From the NCBI GenBank assembly GCA_036346395.1, contig CM070594.1, positions 57,707,519 through 57,771,518 of the forward strand: DNA of 64,000 nucleotides, written 5' to 3'. Of the stretch, positions 11,587-23,200 are shown in pieces. The position numbers and the translations under genes were made by a program. The stretch comes from Hsuehochloa calcarea. Lineage: Eukaryota; Streptophyta; Magnoliopsida; Poales; Poaceae. The stretch's first letter is position 1, and each line of letters opens with the position of its first letter. The notes under the pieces were generated by a model. The model had not been told where the DNA came from and searched no databases. It saw only the letters and a list, made by a program, of their open reading frames with translations.

Positions 11587-14435
11587 TGTAACATCCTGTT
11601 TTGATTAAGGATTCAAAAATCAAATTTGCAATTCATTTTTTCAAAAAAATCAAAATCGGATTCAAAATCCCCAAACCCTAACCCTAATTTCTCCCCCCTT
11701 ACCTCGCGGGCCGGCCGGCCAGTTCCTCGGCGCCTCCGCTTGCGCCCGATCCCCGCCGCCTCACGCGCCGCGCCTCGGTTCTGCCCAGCCCAGCGCCTTG
11801 ACTCCGCCGTTTGCCTCGGCCTCCGTCCCGTCCGTCCGTCCGTCCGCGCGCGCCTTCCGGACCCTCTCCCTCCTCGCGCGCGCGCGTGCCTCTTCCTCGC
11901 CCGCCTCCGCGCGCGCGCTTTTCTTCTTCACCCCGCTCCGCCTCGGCTATTTAAGCCGTCGCCGAGCCTTCTTTCCTTTTCCCCTCCCTCCGCCTCCGCT
12001 CGCCATCGTTCTTGCCGGCGCTCCGCCCGGCTGCCCTCGCCGCCTCGCCGTCTTCGACCCGCGCCGCTCCGCCTCAGCGCCTCCTGCGCCTCGCCGAGCC
12101 CGCGCTCCGTCTCCTCCGGCTCGCTCGCTCAGCGCGCCCCCTTTCTCCCATCATCTGCTGCCGCCGTCGCGCCGCCGCCCCGCGCTCCTCTCCCTCCCTC
12201 TTCTCTCGCTCGCTCGCGCGGAGAAGCTTGGCAACAGCGTTCGGACGAGCAGCGTCGCCGCTTAACCGCCGCCGCCATGCGGCGAGTGGGGCAGCCAGTC
12301 TGTCTGCTTGCAGGCGGGCGAACCCTTGTGGCCGTCGCGCCGTCTTGCGTGGACTCGATCCACGAGCCACGATGCCGTGGGCCGAAACACGCGCGCAAAC
12401 GCGTGTCGGCTCACGGTTTTCGGATTTTACGATTTTACATTTAATTGGAAAATCGATTAAAACTTCAAAATTCATATCTTTTACGTATAACTCCAAAATT
12501 GTGAAACCAATTTCTAAAATTTTCTAAAATCGAGATCTTTCTAATGGTACTGGTCTTGTTCATTTTGTAGTTCATTATTTATTGAGTTGGTATTTATTTG
12601 CTCTCTTTGCCGTTGTGTCTTTTAGGTACTTTCGGTAGATTAGGATTCGACGGCCGGAGACCTCCCCTTCGACCAAGCTCAAGATCTCGGGACCCCTCCG
12701 CTTTAACCAAGGCGAGTCAATGCTTTGATCATTCGAACCTACATTTTATGCAAACTATGTTTATTTAAAATAGCAAAGTGCATGCTTTAATTTGGTAAAC
12801 AATGATATGTTAAAGCTTAAGGTAGTTAAATACCCATTTGTTGATTAATTACTTATTAAACCATCCTTTGATAATTGAATCCGTATTCCTTGTCACCTAG
12901 TAATTATATGGTAATACTAGTATAGGTTGTACTTAAGCGACATGCTAGTCTTGCTTAAATCAGGGACAATAAATGTCCGATCATCATCCTTTAAACATGA
13001 AAAATGGTTTTGGGCGGTCATTGGATGTAGATGGCGATGTGTTGCGTTAATTGGTTTTCCTTCCCAAAACCCTAAACAACTTGCTAGTACCCCATCCGGA
13101 CGGATGGAAAGAATGGTGGAGTGCGGACGTATACGAGAATGGTAGGTATGTGGTATGAACCGTCCGGATGAATTAAGGACTTAATCTTGTCATGACCTCT
13201 GTGTAAAACAAGTACAACCGCAAATCGCAAAGTGCAACTTGGCCTAGTAAAGCTATTGAACCTGAATGTCATCCCACAACCGGTGTTAGAAGTGTGCAAG
13301 CGGCGGGGCGTATCTTTGGCTTGAATGGGACACGAACACGGTGAAGTTATCAATTGCGCTAGTCAGCATGGCGGGGCCGGCTTGCTAGTCGTTGTGGTAA
13401 GCATCCGCACAACTTATGGAATTGGCCATAGGGGTGAGATGACGGAAGGGCAAGGTAGTTTGAAGCGTTCTTGTGACGATCGCTCAACTTCATGACTAAG
13501 GAATCATGTGGAGAAAGCAGTATGATTATCTCTTGTGGAGTGCAGTGTACAACCTCTGCGAGTCTAAACTATTTAAGCAGTAGCGTAGCCGGTCAAAAGC
13601 GGACATGGGAACTTAACCTGAGTTAGTTCTATTTCAAAAATCTTTGTGGGTGGAATGGAAATGTGTTGGGTTCATCTAGCCCTTGTTTTGGATTTTCCTG
13701 GGTAGCCTTATCCAGTGTTGATAATTGGTGGACGTAACCATTATCCAAATTAAGCATAAGGTGGAGGTAACCTTATTTGTTATTTAATATTGCACTTAAT
13801 CTCTTTAAATGAAAATGCAATCATTAAAATGCTATGTCATAGGACTTTGTAATTATGGTAATTTAAAATGTTGCTTTAGCAAATAAAAGAACTTGAGCCA
13901 TCCTTGTTAAGCCTTGCATGTATAATATTGCATCATGTGTGTTGGCTCGCGAGCACGGTAGTTGTGCTCACTCTCGCTCCTCCCCCAAACCCTCCAGATG
14001 ATGCGGAGCAAGGAGACTACTGCGTACTACGAGGGCACGAGGGCGATGGCCACGGGAACCACGAAGAGTAGCGTAGATTACGTAGTGTAGGTCTCGCCCG
14101 ATCCACGTGGACTCTTTGGTACTTGCGTACAACCCATATTACCCATGCTTTGGATAATATCGGTCGTACGTCGGTCACCTGATCGCTTGCTGTGGAGAGA
14201 TGAGTCCCATCCTCCCTTTTGTTTCCATTTGCTTTTGAGTATTGTAATCCATTTGGCACTGGTGGCCCTTATGTAAATTTGACCCGGCGTGGTCTATGTC
14301 ACTCGATGTTTGTTTAATTAAATATCTTAACCCGCGTCTTGTATGATATGATTGACAATGAGTGCATGAGTGCTACCTCTTGATCGAGGAGTAGCAGTAT
14401 TATTCTGAGAGGATCGGATTAGGAAATCCGGTGCA
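11587..14435 (+). repeat. 5' LTR of the gypsy element
   Basis: It begins TGTAACATCC and matches 31247-34085 closely up to about 14428. The last 7-11 bases differ: this copy continues CCGGTGCA, while the 3' LTR continues AAGATACGACA. A TATA-like CTATTTAAG lies at 11947-11955, followed by a very GC-rich leader and then AT-rich R/U5. Differences from the other LTR are mostly single or double base indels at CpG. Confidence 0.88.
11947..11955 (+). promoter_or_regulatory. TATA-like box of the gypsy 5' LTR
   Basis: CTATTTAAG lies about 360 bases into the LTR, at the step from the C-rich upstream region to the transcribed leader. The 3' LTR has CTATTTAGC at the equivalent place (about 31597-31605). 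Confidence 0.5.
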
Positions 14436-14441
14436 GCGGAG

Positions 14442-14452
14442 TGATATCGAGC
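14442..14452 (+). promoter_or_regulatory. PBS-like site of the gypsy element
   Basis: TGATATCGAGC lies a few bases after the presumed LTR end and resembles the initiator-Met PBS start TGGTATCAGAGC with mismatches. It is weaker than the PBS of the other two elements here. Confidence 0.4.
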
Positions 14453-15771
14453 ATACGGTTGTAAGATCTTTCGTGGTAGAGTGAGCCTAAGGACTTGAGT
14501 CTTATTTTAAAAGATATGAAAAGCTTTAAGTCAAATATAATGTATTTATTGCTTTTACTCATCACTCCTAGTTCTGTACTTACCCTTAAATTCATTATGT
14601 TTCTGACTTTTCCCTGTTTCAAAATTTGTAGATGGCCAACTCCCCGTGGCGGCCCTTGGGACCACTTGTTCCCATGGGGAGCACAGCGGAGACTCTGTTG
14701 GCGTCCTCCGTCGACTTATGCGATATCTTGGCTTCACGCGCCCTCCGCTCTTGAGGCGCATGGAAGGTCATGGGCCGTGAGTCTTTGGTCGATGGAGGTT
14801 TTCCTCGCCGAGATTGGCGAGTTCCTCCCACACCGTCGCGAGGCACCCGGCGTAGCGTCATGGGCGCCGTCGAGGATGTCGCCCGTCGCTTCCACCTTTG
14901 TCTTTGGATGCGGGGATCTTCTGCGACTCACGTTCGCTACCACCGTTCCTCCCGGCGGGGCGGTCCCGAGGTCTTCGACTCCGTCGGCAGCGACCCCGCT
15001 GACCCACGGGTGCGGCTTACGCGGGCTATGTCCGCCACCATCCGCACCGCCATGGCGAGATCGAGCGACTCGGATGCTCCTTCACGGCGGCTCGCCCACT
15101 CGACACTCTCGCAACAACATGTTGCGAGCGGCGAGCTTACTTTGTTGCGACCGGAGAGGGCGCGCTTATTGCGAGCTTGCTCGCCTCGCGCCGCCACGGC
15201 GATCACGCTCGGCTCCTCCACGGCTTTGCCTCCAGCCGGCCGGGCGGCAACCGACCACTCCGCCCGAGAGCCGCGCCGGATGACGCAGCGCAAGAGCGTC
15301 GGCGGCGCCGCGCGGCCGCCGCGCTCGACCGGAGAGCCCGATGGCCGCGCGATCTCGGCCGTTCCGCTCCGTCTCTCGACCGCCCACCATCGCGTGATCG
15401 CTCGCTCTACTTCACCGGACTTGACCCAGTCGTTCCGCTCCGCTCGTGGAGAAGCGCACCCTTTGTGGTAGCGAGTTTCCCATGGAGGAATAGTTAGCTT
15501 AGATTAGCTATTGTGCTTGCTTTAGCGATCTTTGGTTGCAAGCACCCTTTTGTTTCTTCGTTTTTAGGCGATGTATGTGTGCGTGTGTCATGACTTAGCT
15601 TAGCTTGTAGGCTTTGTTTGAGTCATGTAACACCTAACCCCCTTATTATTGAATCGATCACTTTTGGTTTTGTATCGTTTGGTGATCTTATTGTTGGTTT
15701 ATTGTTCTTTGTGTGCCTTAGAGTGAAAACCCTCATATACTTCCTCTTTGTGCTAAGCAATTTGTTCTTGA
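14453..15771 (+). other. Internal leader of the gypsy element with a degraded, GC-rich coding-like segment
   Basis: About 1.3 kb separates the PBS-like site from gag. The part from 14632 to about 15470 is GC-rich with long frames on both strands. A plausible start is ATG 14632, directly after TTTGTAG. No single frame stays open, and homologous-looking pieces jump between the three plus frames, as in an ORF with several indels. I do not recognise a domain. It may be an extra 5' ORF of the element or captured host sequence. Confidence 0.35.
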
Positions 15772-16975
15772 GATGCCTCCAATAAGAGCCGTCGCCCGGT
15801 CAGTGGAGCCTTTGCAACGGCCGTAGGGGCGAGTCGTGTGCTTAGTCTGGTCGTGGCGGGGACAAGATCTGCCGCCACCACGCGACCAATCCCTCCATGG
15901 CTCAAGTGATGTTTGTGACCTTGATTCTCGAGCCACTGCTTCCCGATCGACCAAAGCTGGGACGGCGAGCCACGCTTCACGCTGGTGGCGATTTCCTCCG
16001 TCTGAGGCCTCTCACATTTGCCTTCGCAAATGAGCCTGAAGCGGAAGGCGGCTCGGAGACACGGAAAGAAGCGACTTGCTCGATGCTCGATGGGGACAAG
16101 GTGGACTTAGCGCCCACGGTTAAAAGAGCCACCGCCGCTTGGTGGGAAAACTACCTCATTGCTCGAGGTGGTGATGGCTCGATGGAAGAAGAAGGAGAAA
16201 AGCGGCGACCTCGGTGGCCGGTAACCAACCCGACCCGCTCGATGAAGAAATGGTGAGTTACCTCAAGAAGAAAAGTGAACCGCAGCGAGACCATTCCTTG
16301 GCGAAATTCAAGACCGCCGGGACAAACCGTGCAGCAGGTACCATGAGGTTGAAGAAAAAGCGAGTTGAGCTCTCAGCGGGGCGGATGTCGATGAGCGAGT
16401 ATTTGACAGATTCAACCAACTGCGCCGCTATGCCCCAATGACATAGCGGTGGAGGAAGAGAAGATTGATCGCTTTGTGGAAGGCATGCGAGAAGAGATGA
16501 GAGGTCGGCTCATCCTTCATGACTTCTCCGATTTTCATCATCTGGTCAACAAGGCCCTACTCTTTGGAGAATGGCGAAAGCGCGAAGTCAGCCGTAAGAA
16601 AGATGGCATCCCAAAGGCGCGAGGAATTTCCACAGGTCCACCTTCGAGCGATTCATCCTTGGACCACGAGCGACTTTTGACCAAGAGGCCCGGCTCGACC
16701 CGCGTCCCGGGAAGTGGTTTCGTGTCCTTCGCCCATTGGTGCCACGCCGCTATCAACCCGACCCACCTCCTTTGTTTGTTTGTGGAAGAAAGGACACTCG
16801 CCAATAAGTGCCTAATCGTCGAGCAGCTGCGCGAGTTCAACCCGGTATCGGACCAAGGCCAAGGTCAGAGTCGAGCAAAGTCTTGGACTTCTCAAGCATC
16901 CGATCTACCCGAGCACCAAGCCGTGGCGAGTGAACCATGTCACGGTGAGGAGGCTCGGGGCGCCTCGGGAGTGCT
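15772..16975 (+). pseudogene. gag region of the gypsy element
   Basis: The presumed start is MPPIRA at 15772. Typical gypsy gag blocks follow in shifting frames: LRPLTFAFANEP (about 15997-16035), ATAAWWENYLIAR (about 16129-16170), then IAVEEEKIDRFVEGMREEMR near 16443-16504 and LVNKALLFGEWRKRE. The protein packages element RNA into particles. At least three frame changes separate the blocks, and no clear CCHC zinc knuckle was found before the protease. Confidence 0.8.
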
Positions 16976-17520
16976 TATGGGTATGTTCCTGTTAATTGAT
17001 GCCGCGCAAGTTTTGTTTGATTACGGGCTTAGCACTCTTTTGTTTGAGAAAGTTTGTTGAAAGGCTTAAGTTGCCATCCTTTAAGTTAAAGAAACCCGTG
17101 GTCTTTGAGTTCACGGGGACCTCTTTGCTACCTCGGTAAGCCCGGAGTAGAGATTGATTTGGGAAATTCAGATTCCTAGCAAACCTTCTTGTGCTAGAGT
17201 CCCAAACTCTGGATATCATCCTAGGGATGGATTGGTTGGCGAGAATACCAAGGGTTAATAGATTGTACCAGCGAGAAGTGGTGCTCACCAAGGATCCGAG
17301 AACCGTTGTGAAGGTTAGAGTGGATCGTTCCTCTCCTTTGGATCGAGAATCCACCACGGAAAAGTTGTCCTTAGAGACAACCCCTGTAGTCAAGCTTACC
17401 CGATGTCTTCCGGGAGAATTGCCGGGCATGCCCGGACCGAGATATCGAGTTAGTAATCAACTGAAGCGAGGTGCCCAGGTGCTAAGAGACCATCTGAGAA
17501 TGGCCGCTAAAGAATTGGAA
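16976..17520 (+). pseudogene. Aspartic protease region of the gypsy element
   Basis: The frame contains VLFDYGLSTLLFEK (active-site segment, about 17010-17050) and later LDIILGMDWLARIPRV (17206-17250), the ILGMDWL block typical of gypsy proteases. The enzyme cuts the polyprotein. The catalytic D-S/T-G triad reads D-Y-G here, so this copy should be inactive if the sequence is right. It is followed without a gap by the reverse transcriptase. Confidence 0.75.
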
Positions 17521-18055
17521 GAGCTCGGGAGCGGATGGAAGACCTGCAACTCAAAGGTTTCATCAGGCCTAGCTCATCTCCCTGGGGTTCACCAGTCCTT
17601 TTTGTAAAGAAGAAGGACGGAACCGTCAGACTATGTGTGGACTATAGAAACCTTAATGAGGTAACCATCAAGAACAAGTACCCGTTGCCACGCATTGATG
17701 ACCTGTTTGATCAGCTGGTAGGATCCACGGTGTTCTCAAAGATCGACACGAGTCGGGGTATCATCGACTTAAGATCGGTGAGGATATCCCAAAAGCGACT
17801 TTACCTCCGTGCGGCTGTTCGAGTATACCGTCATGTCGTTTGGCTTGACCAATGCGTCAGCCTACTTCATGAACCTCATGAATAAGGTATTTATGGATTA
17901 CTTGGATAAATTTGTTGTCGTATTCATTGACGACATTCTAATTTACTCAAGACCCATGAAAAACATCTTTGAGCATCTTGGTGGTCCTCGAAGCTCAAAG
18001 GACATCGGATGTATGCCAAATCTGACAAGTGTGAGTTTTGGCTCCAAGAGATTAG
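17521..18055 (+). pseudogene. Reverse transcriptase, N-terminal part, gypsy element
   Basis: Blocks seen in order are SSPWGSPVLFVKKKDGTVR, LCVDYRNLNEVTIKNKYPLP, FDQLVGSTVFSKID, FEYTVMSFGLTNASAYF and FIDDILIYS. The catalytic FIDD lies at 17923-17934. One frame change occurs near 17760-17810. The frame stops at 18055, inside the segment before SFLGHVV, because the copia element was inserted there. It resumes at 29068-29073. Confidence 0.92.
18051..18055. repeat. Left target-site duplication ATTAG of the copia element
   Basis: ATTAG precedes TGTTGGACC at 18056, and the identical five bases follow the right LTR at 29068-29072. Joining across one copy continues the gypsy reverse transcriptase frame. 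Confidence 0.95.
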
Positions 18056-20003
18056 TGTTGGACCGAAAAGGCGACTAGAGGGGGTGAATAGGACACGCTC
18101 ACTTTTTCAACCACAATTAGATTCAACACAAATTTCACTCCAATAGCTATAGAAGCTATGAAGATCGATATACGATCTGTGGAAGACTAGAATTGAATCA
18201 ATCAAAACCCGAAGCAAAACAACCAAAAACAACGAAATCAATTTCCTAAGTGTAGGGCGGTCGACCTCTACTCGGGGCGGTCGACCTCTCAAGGGCGGTC
18301 AGACCTCTAGCTAGGCGATCGACCTCCGGTAGATGAGCAGTGAAATCGGCCGAAAAGCGAAGTTGCAAATAGGTCTAACTTTTGATCTACAACTCCAAAC
18401 TTCATGAAACTTGGAACACACCTTCTCTAGGATGTCAGGAACCTATTCAATCGAAGATCATGGAGATCCATTGAAAAGTTCGATATTTTTCAGTTTGAGA
18501 GATGGATGGTTCAAAAGCAGAGTCAAAGCAGCGTGACCCAAAAACTTGCTCGTGGGTGATTGATGATCAAGATGATCTTAGATGTGTTCCACATGTCACA
18601 GACAAGCTATATCATGTAAAGAAATCAATCAAAAACATGCGAATCAAAGAAAGACTCAAAATCACCAAATAGAGAGAAGAAGGGCAAAGACACATCTTTG
18701 ATCAAAGCTTTCTTTGGATTGATTGATAGGGTTTGAGTTCTGACCACTCCATCAATGGAGGACAAAGCTCAATCCAAGAGCACAAGATCAAATCAAAACT
18801 CTCTAGAACCCTAACCTCCACTAATCCTCTCCTAAGCCAAAACTAGGGTTTCAATAATGATAAAAGAGTTGAAGGGTGCAGCCACCTCCTCCTCTATTTA
18901 TAGTGGAGACTTAGACCTTCTAGAAGATTAACTCAAATGGGCTCCGTTAAGGCCCAACACAAGCGGGTCACACTGCATACGCATTTTAAGCGCCGTCTAC
19001 AACACCTCTTAACCTAAAGCGCTTCTCTTGCGCCGTCTTGCGCCGTGGGTGGCAAAGGGTCACCAAGGTGATATTTGGTAAGATTACCAAAATACCCCTT
19101 CTCGGTCCTTCTCAGAAGGCCGAGTCCATCTTCATGAAGCGCCGCATGCTCATACGTGTAGGTTGATCGCGGCTCTCTCCATGTCGGCAAGTCTCTCCCG
19201 TCGGCTCCCGAAACCACCATGGCACTTGCAGACTCGCGCGCGGCAGTCAAACCCGATCGCCGGCTGTCGTTCGGTCATCCTTATCCATACGCACCATACT
19301 TGATTTCATTGACCTCGCGGCATCGTCGATCGTTACGGACCTAAGCTCTCCAAGCCTCGTCCGATCATCCTCGCCGTTGACCGTCGTTGACCACCAAGCA
19401 ACTTTGCACAACAATAGACAAGCAAATCGAAGCGGGAACAAGTTCTTCGCAACTTGACCCACGTTAGTCAAAACATGCATCATGCAACACATATGCCTGA
19501 AACTCATGACTTTGACCTAACCAGCGAACAACGCGCCACGATGGCGGCGTTCAAGTAACAACCGGTCGAGGCCAGCCCCTCGGGCGGTCGGCCGCCGTCC
19601 TGCGGTCGGACCGGCGGCCAAAGGCGTCGACCGCCGTAAGGACTTAGCCAATTTTCAACCACGAAAATCGAAACCTCTGGAAACTTTAAACCAATAGAAC
19701 TTTTCTTGGAGACTCCAAAATTATGGGAGCAAGAACAATGGGATCCCCTCACTTGCCTACACCCTCTATTTTTGGCCCGGCTGTTTGACCACTTTTGGTC
19801 ACGGCCGGTCCGGCCGGCGCACATGGCGATCCAAGCCGATTTGGGACCGGTCGGACGCCGATGCTATGGCGGTCGGACCGCCCTGTCGAAAATCGAGCAG
19901 TCTTTGAAACTTTGTCGAAGCTTGGTGAAGCGACAAACCATTAACGCCATTGCCAATTGTCACATCATCCTAAGATCTAGAGCATATCCCCATGATATCC
20001 ACA
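18056..20003 (-). repeat. Copia LTR, left copy (3' LTR of the minus-strand element)
   Basis: On the plus strand it runs from TGTTGGACCGAAAAGGCGAC to CATGATATCCACA. On the element strand it therefore starts TGTGGATATC and ends GTCCAACA. It pairs with 27124-29067. GGTCGACC and GGTCGGACCGCC-like words cluster at 18256-18330 and 19561-19885. The polypurine tract adjoins at 20004. Confidence 0.95.
18893..18903 (-). promoter_or_regulatory. TATA box of the left copia LTR
   Basis: The plus-strand CTATTTATAG reads CTATAAATAG on the element strand. The right LTR has the same box near 27957-27966, which would drive the genomic transcript of the element. Confidence 0.7.
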
Positions 20004-20015
20004 ATCTCCCTTGAT
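20004..20015 (-). promoter_or_regulatory. Polypurine tract of the copia element
   Basis: On the element strand the bases before the 3' LTR read TCAAGGGAGAT, a polypurine tract that primes plus-strand DNA synthesis. Its place fixes the left copy as the 3' LTR. Confidence 0.8.
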
Positions 20016-21742
20016 GAACACATTGGCAATAATCGAAAAATGTAATTTGAAGGTTTGAAAAGTAAAATACTTCGTTTTCGCACAAAGGCACAACTTGGTC
20101 CATAAGCAAGAGAAAGCAATGGAAATGACCAAGCTGGCATCAGAATAGCATAGACAAGTGAGATAAGGCAAAGGAAAGCATAAAAACTTTGATTTCCAGA
20201 AAAAGTCAAAAATCTCACTTAAGGTCCATATGAAAGAACAATTGTTCAATTGACCTTTGATCATTGTGAGGAGTAATAAATGCAATTCAAGTTCGGAAGA
20301 GTCAATAAGACAATAAGAATGCAATTCAAAACTCCCCTCACTATGATCCTCGGATTTGAGAAAATTTCAAATTCTCAACTTTCTCCCTTTGTATAAACTT
20401 CTCCCCAACATGAAATATCTTCTCCCCTTTGACAATGGAGTCATCAAGGAATCACGCCTTCCTCTCATCCGGAGATAGCAAATTGCAGAATGAAGAAGGA
20501 AGCAAAAGAAGAAGTATGCATGAAGTGCAATGGGTGGCTTCATTTTGTATTTTCAATTTTTGATTACAAGAAGCTTTGAAGATTACCCAAAAGAGCAAGT
20601 CGGCATTTCTAATATTGCACAAACAACATATCAAGCTGATAGTGCTAGCAAGATCATGGTAAGACATATATAACAAAGCTAAGCATAAAGGCTCAAAAGT
20701 AAAGCAATGGATTTGATCAATTTAAGCAAAGCTTCAAATTGACAAGTTCATCAGAGGATCCTAAAATGAAATTGGCCATGTCAAAATGTCAAAGTGAGAT
20801 CAAAAATCTAACAAAGACCACATTAAGAGTCAATCGAGTCTGTATTGAATCATTTTGCTCGATATTTCTTAAAAGCCCATTTGTCAGCAGTTTTCACATA
20901 TGCATTGAATATTTGAAGTTGACTAATGATCTAACTTAGTGACAAGATCTGGACTAGGAGCCATCCACAAACTCATCCTAAGCTTGACCGAAGTTGATTA
21001 AAGGTATATCTTAGTAAAGAAGATCTGGACTAGGAGCCATCCACAAACTCTTTCTAAGCTTCTACAGGCGACAAATCTTGAGGTTCATGTCATTTCGACA
21101 AGCAATCCCCATGAGATCGTGCGGATCATCAAACTATCTCCAAGTTCATGTCATTTGACAAGCGTCTCGTAAGAATAGTTTGGCACATTTTAAGCATAAG
21201 ACAATCTTGATTTTCATTTTTCACAAGAAGCGGTTTTAGAATCTCAAGAACACAAAAGCTCAAGTAATGGTCAATTTTAGATCAAAGAGCTCACAAAGCA
21301 ATTACAGCGGGGCCAATGTCACAAAGGAGCACTAATTGCGCAACTCGCTAAAACATCCACAAATTGCAATTTCTTAGTTCGAGTTGTTTTAAAGTTCTAG
21401 CTCATATAGCAAAGACTTAACTACACATGTAAAAGCATGATAATTCTAGCAAGTCAAAGAACTAGACATGGCATTGAGCAAGAATTGAAATACTAAAAAC
21501 TCCAAAGGGTAATAGGCAAAGCTTCATCAATTTTAAAAGATAAGCAGAAGATCTTATATTACAATGCATCTTTTTGGATTTTTCATACCACTTGATGTAT
21601 TTTTCATATGAATGCAATATGATACAATGAGATGCAATAAAAAGCCTAAAAACCTAAAAAGTTCAAAAAGATCAATAAATTCAGAAAAGAACAATAAAAG
21701 ATCAAAAGAACAAGGTAAGATCAGAAAAGATCGAACTCCCCC
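20016..21742 (-). other. Non-coding 3' interior of the copia element, between RNase H and polypurine tract
   Basis: About 1.7 kb is AT-rich with no sizeable frame on the element strand; the longest, 20452-20676, is 74 codons and unrecognised. Some SIRE-type elements carry an env-like ORF here, and I see none. A unit containing GATCTGGACTAGGAGCCATC occurs twice, near 20945-20990 and 21021-21065. Confidence 0.6.
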
Positions 21743-23200
21743 TCAAACCAACCCATAGGGATAAATTACCCCTAACTCACTTCTCAAGGTGGCAAACCTA
21801 GTTGGGTCTAAAGGTTTGGTGAGGATATCAGCCAATTGACCCTCGGACTCCACAAAATGCAGCACAATATCACCCTTCTCGACATGGTCTCTAAGGAAGT
21901 GATAGCGAATGTCTATGTGCTTGGTCCTAGAGTGTTGCACAGGGTTCTTAGCAATGTTGATAGCAGAAGTGTTATCACAGAAAAGAGGAACACTAGCAAG
22001 ATTTAACCCATAGTCCTTAAGAGTGGATACCATCCACAAAATCTGACTACAACAACTAGCGTGACTACATACTCGACCTCGTGATGGGTGTGCAACAGAG
22101 GATTGCTTCCTAGAAGACCAGAAACAAGAGAAGTGCCTAGGAAGTGACAAGTGCAGAGGTACTCTTCCTATCAAGTCGACGACCCATAAAATCGAGAATC
22201 GAAAACCCCGAATGGATAAAGAAGAAGAGCGAGTACCAAATGCCATCTTGGAGGGTAGAGTGTAAATACGAATATGCGCTTAGCGCTTGGCGATGGGAAG
22301 TTCTCGGAGGCGCTGAAACCTCGCTGGCGGTGTGAAGTGGATGTCGGTCTTGATGCGTCAGTGCGAGGAGGGGCCGATCATCTTTGCGGTACTCGCGTTG
22401 ATCCACGGCTTCTCCTTCCTCATCTGGATCCAGCGATCGAAATCGCCATGGGAGTGGCGATCGACTTGCGATCACCCATGTCGAAGCGTTTGGCGGATCC
22501 TTAGTATGCCGTCGATGGATGAAGATCCCTTCCTTACATTGCTTGATTTGAAGCCCCGAAAGTAATTGAGCTCTCCATCATGCTCATCTCAAATTCCACT
22601 GGACATAGTCTCGGAAAAGCTAGAAACAAGAGCATGAGAAGAACCACCAAAGATAATATCATCAACGTAAATCGAGCAAGTAAGAAATCATTGCCACGCT
22701 AAGAATGAACAAGGTCTTATCTACCTTACCCATCTCAAAATCATTCTTAAGCAAGAAGGTCTTAAGTCTATCATACCGGGCTCTAGGGGCTTGTTTAAGA
22801 CCATACAAGGCTTTGGATAGCTTGAAGACATGATGTGGGTTCTTGGGATTCTCAAAGCACAGGGGTTGCCTAACATAAACCTCCTCCTCTATGAAACCAT
22901 TGAAAGGCACTCTTAACATCCATCGATATAATCTAAAGCCCTTAGAAGCGACAAATGCAAGAAGAATCGAATAGCTTCTAGTCTAGCAGAGGAGCAAAGG
23001 TCTCATCAAAATCTAACCCTTCAACTTGGCTAAAACCACGAGCTACCAACCTAGCCTTGTTTCTAATCACAGAACCATCCTCATTTTGTTTGTTTTGAAG
23101 ACCAGTGAGTTCCTATAACATTATGACCACTAGGAGGTTCTACTAGGTTCGGACCTTATTCCTCTCAAAATTTTCTAACTCCTCATGCATGGCATTGACC
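21743..23200 (-). pseudogene. Reverse transcriptase and RNase H of the copia element
   Basis: On the minus strand, the block VFKLSKALYGLKQAPRA (about 22790-22840) and the catalytic YVDD (22658-22669) identify copia reverse transcriptase. SAINIAKNPVQHSRTKHIDI and RYHFLRDHVEKGDIVLHFVE, ending at 21743, are the copia RNase H C-terminus. Several frame changes lie between the blocks, with a badly disordered stretch near 22200-22560. Confidence 0.93.

Noticed and set aside
11626..12527. Several long overlapping open frames (up to 272 codons), Arg/Pro/Ser-rich
   Set aside because: They lie in the CpG-rich leader of the gypsy LTR, are open on several frames at once, and recur in shifted form in the other LTR (31261-32133).
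20016..21742. Possible env-like ORF of a SIRE element
   Set aside because: No frame longer than about 75 codons on the element strand, and no signal or transmembrane pattern that persists.
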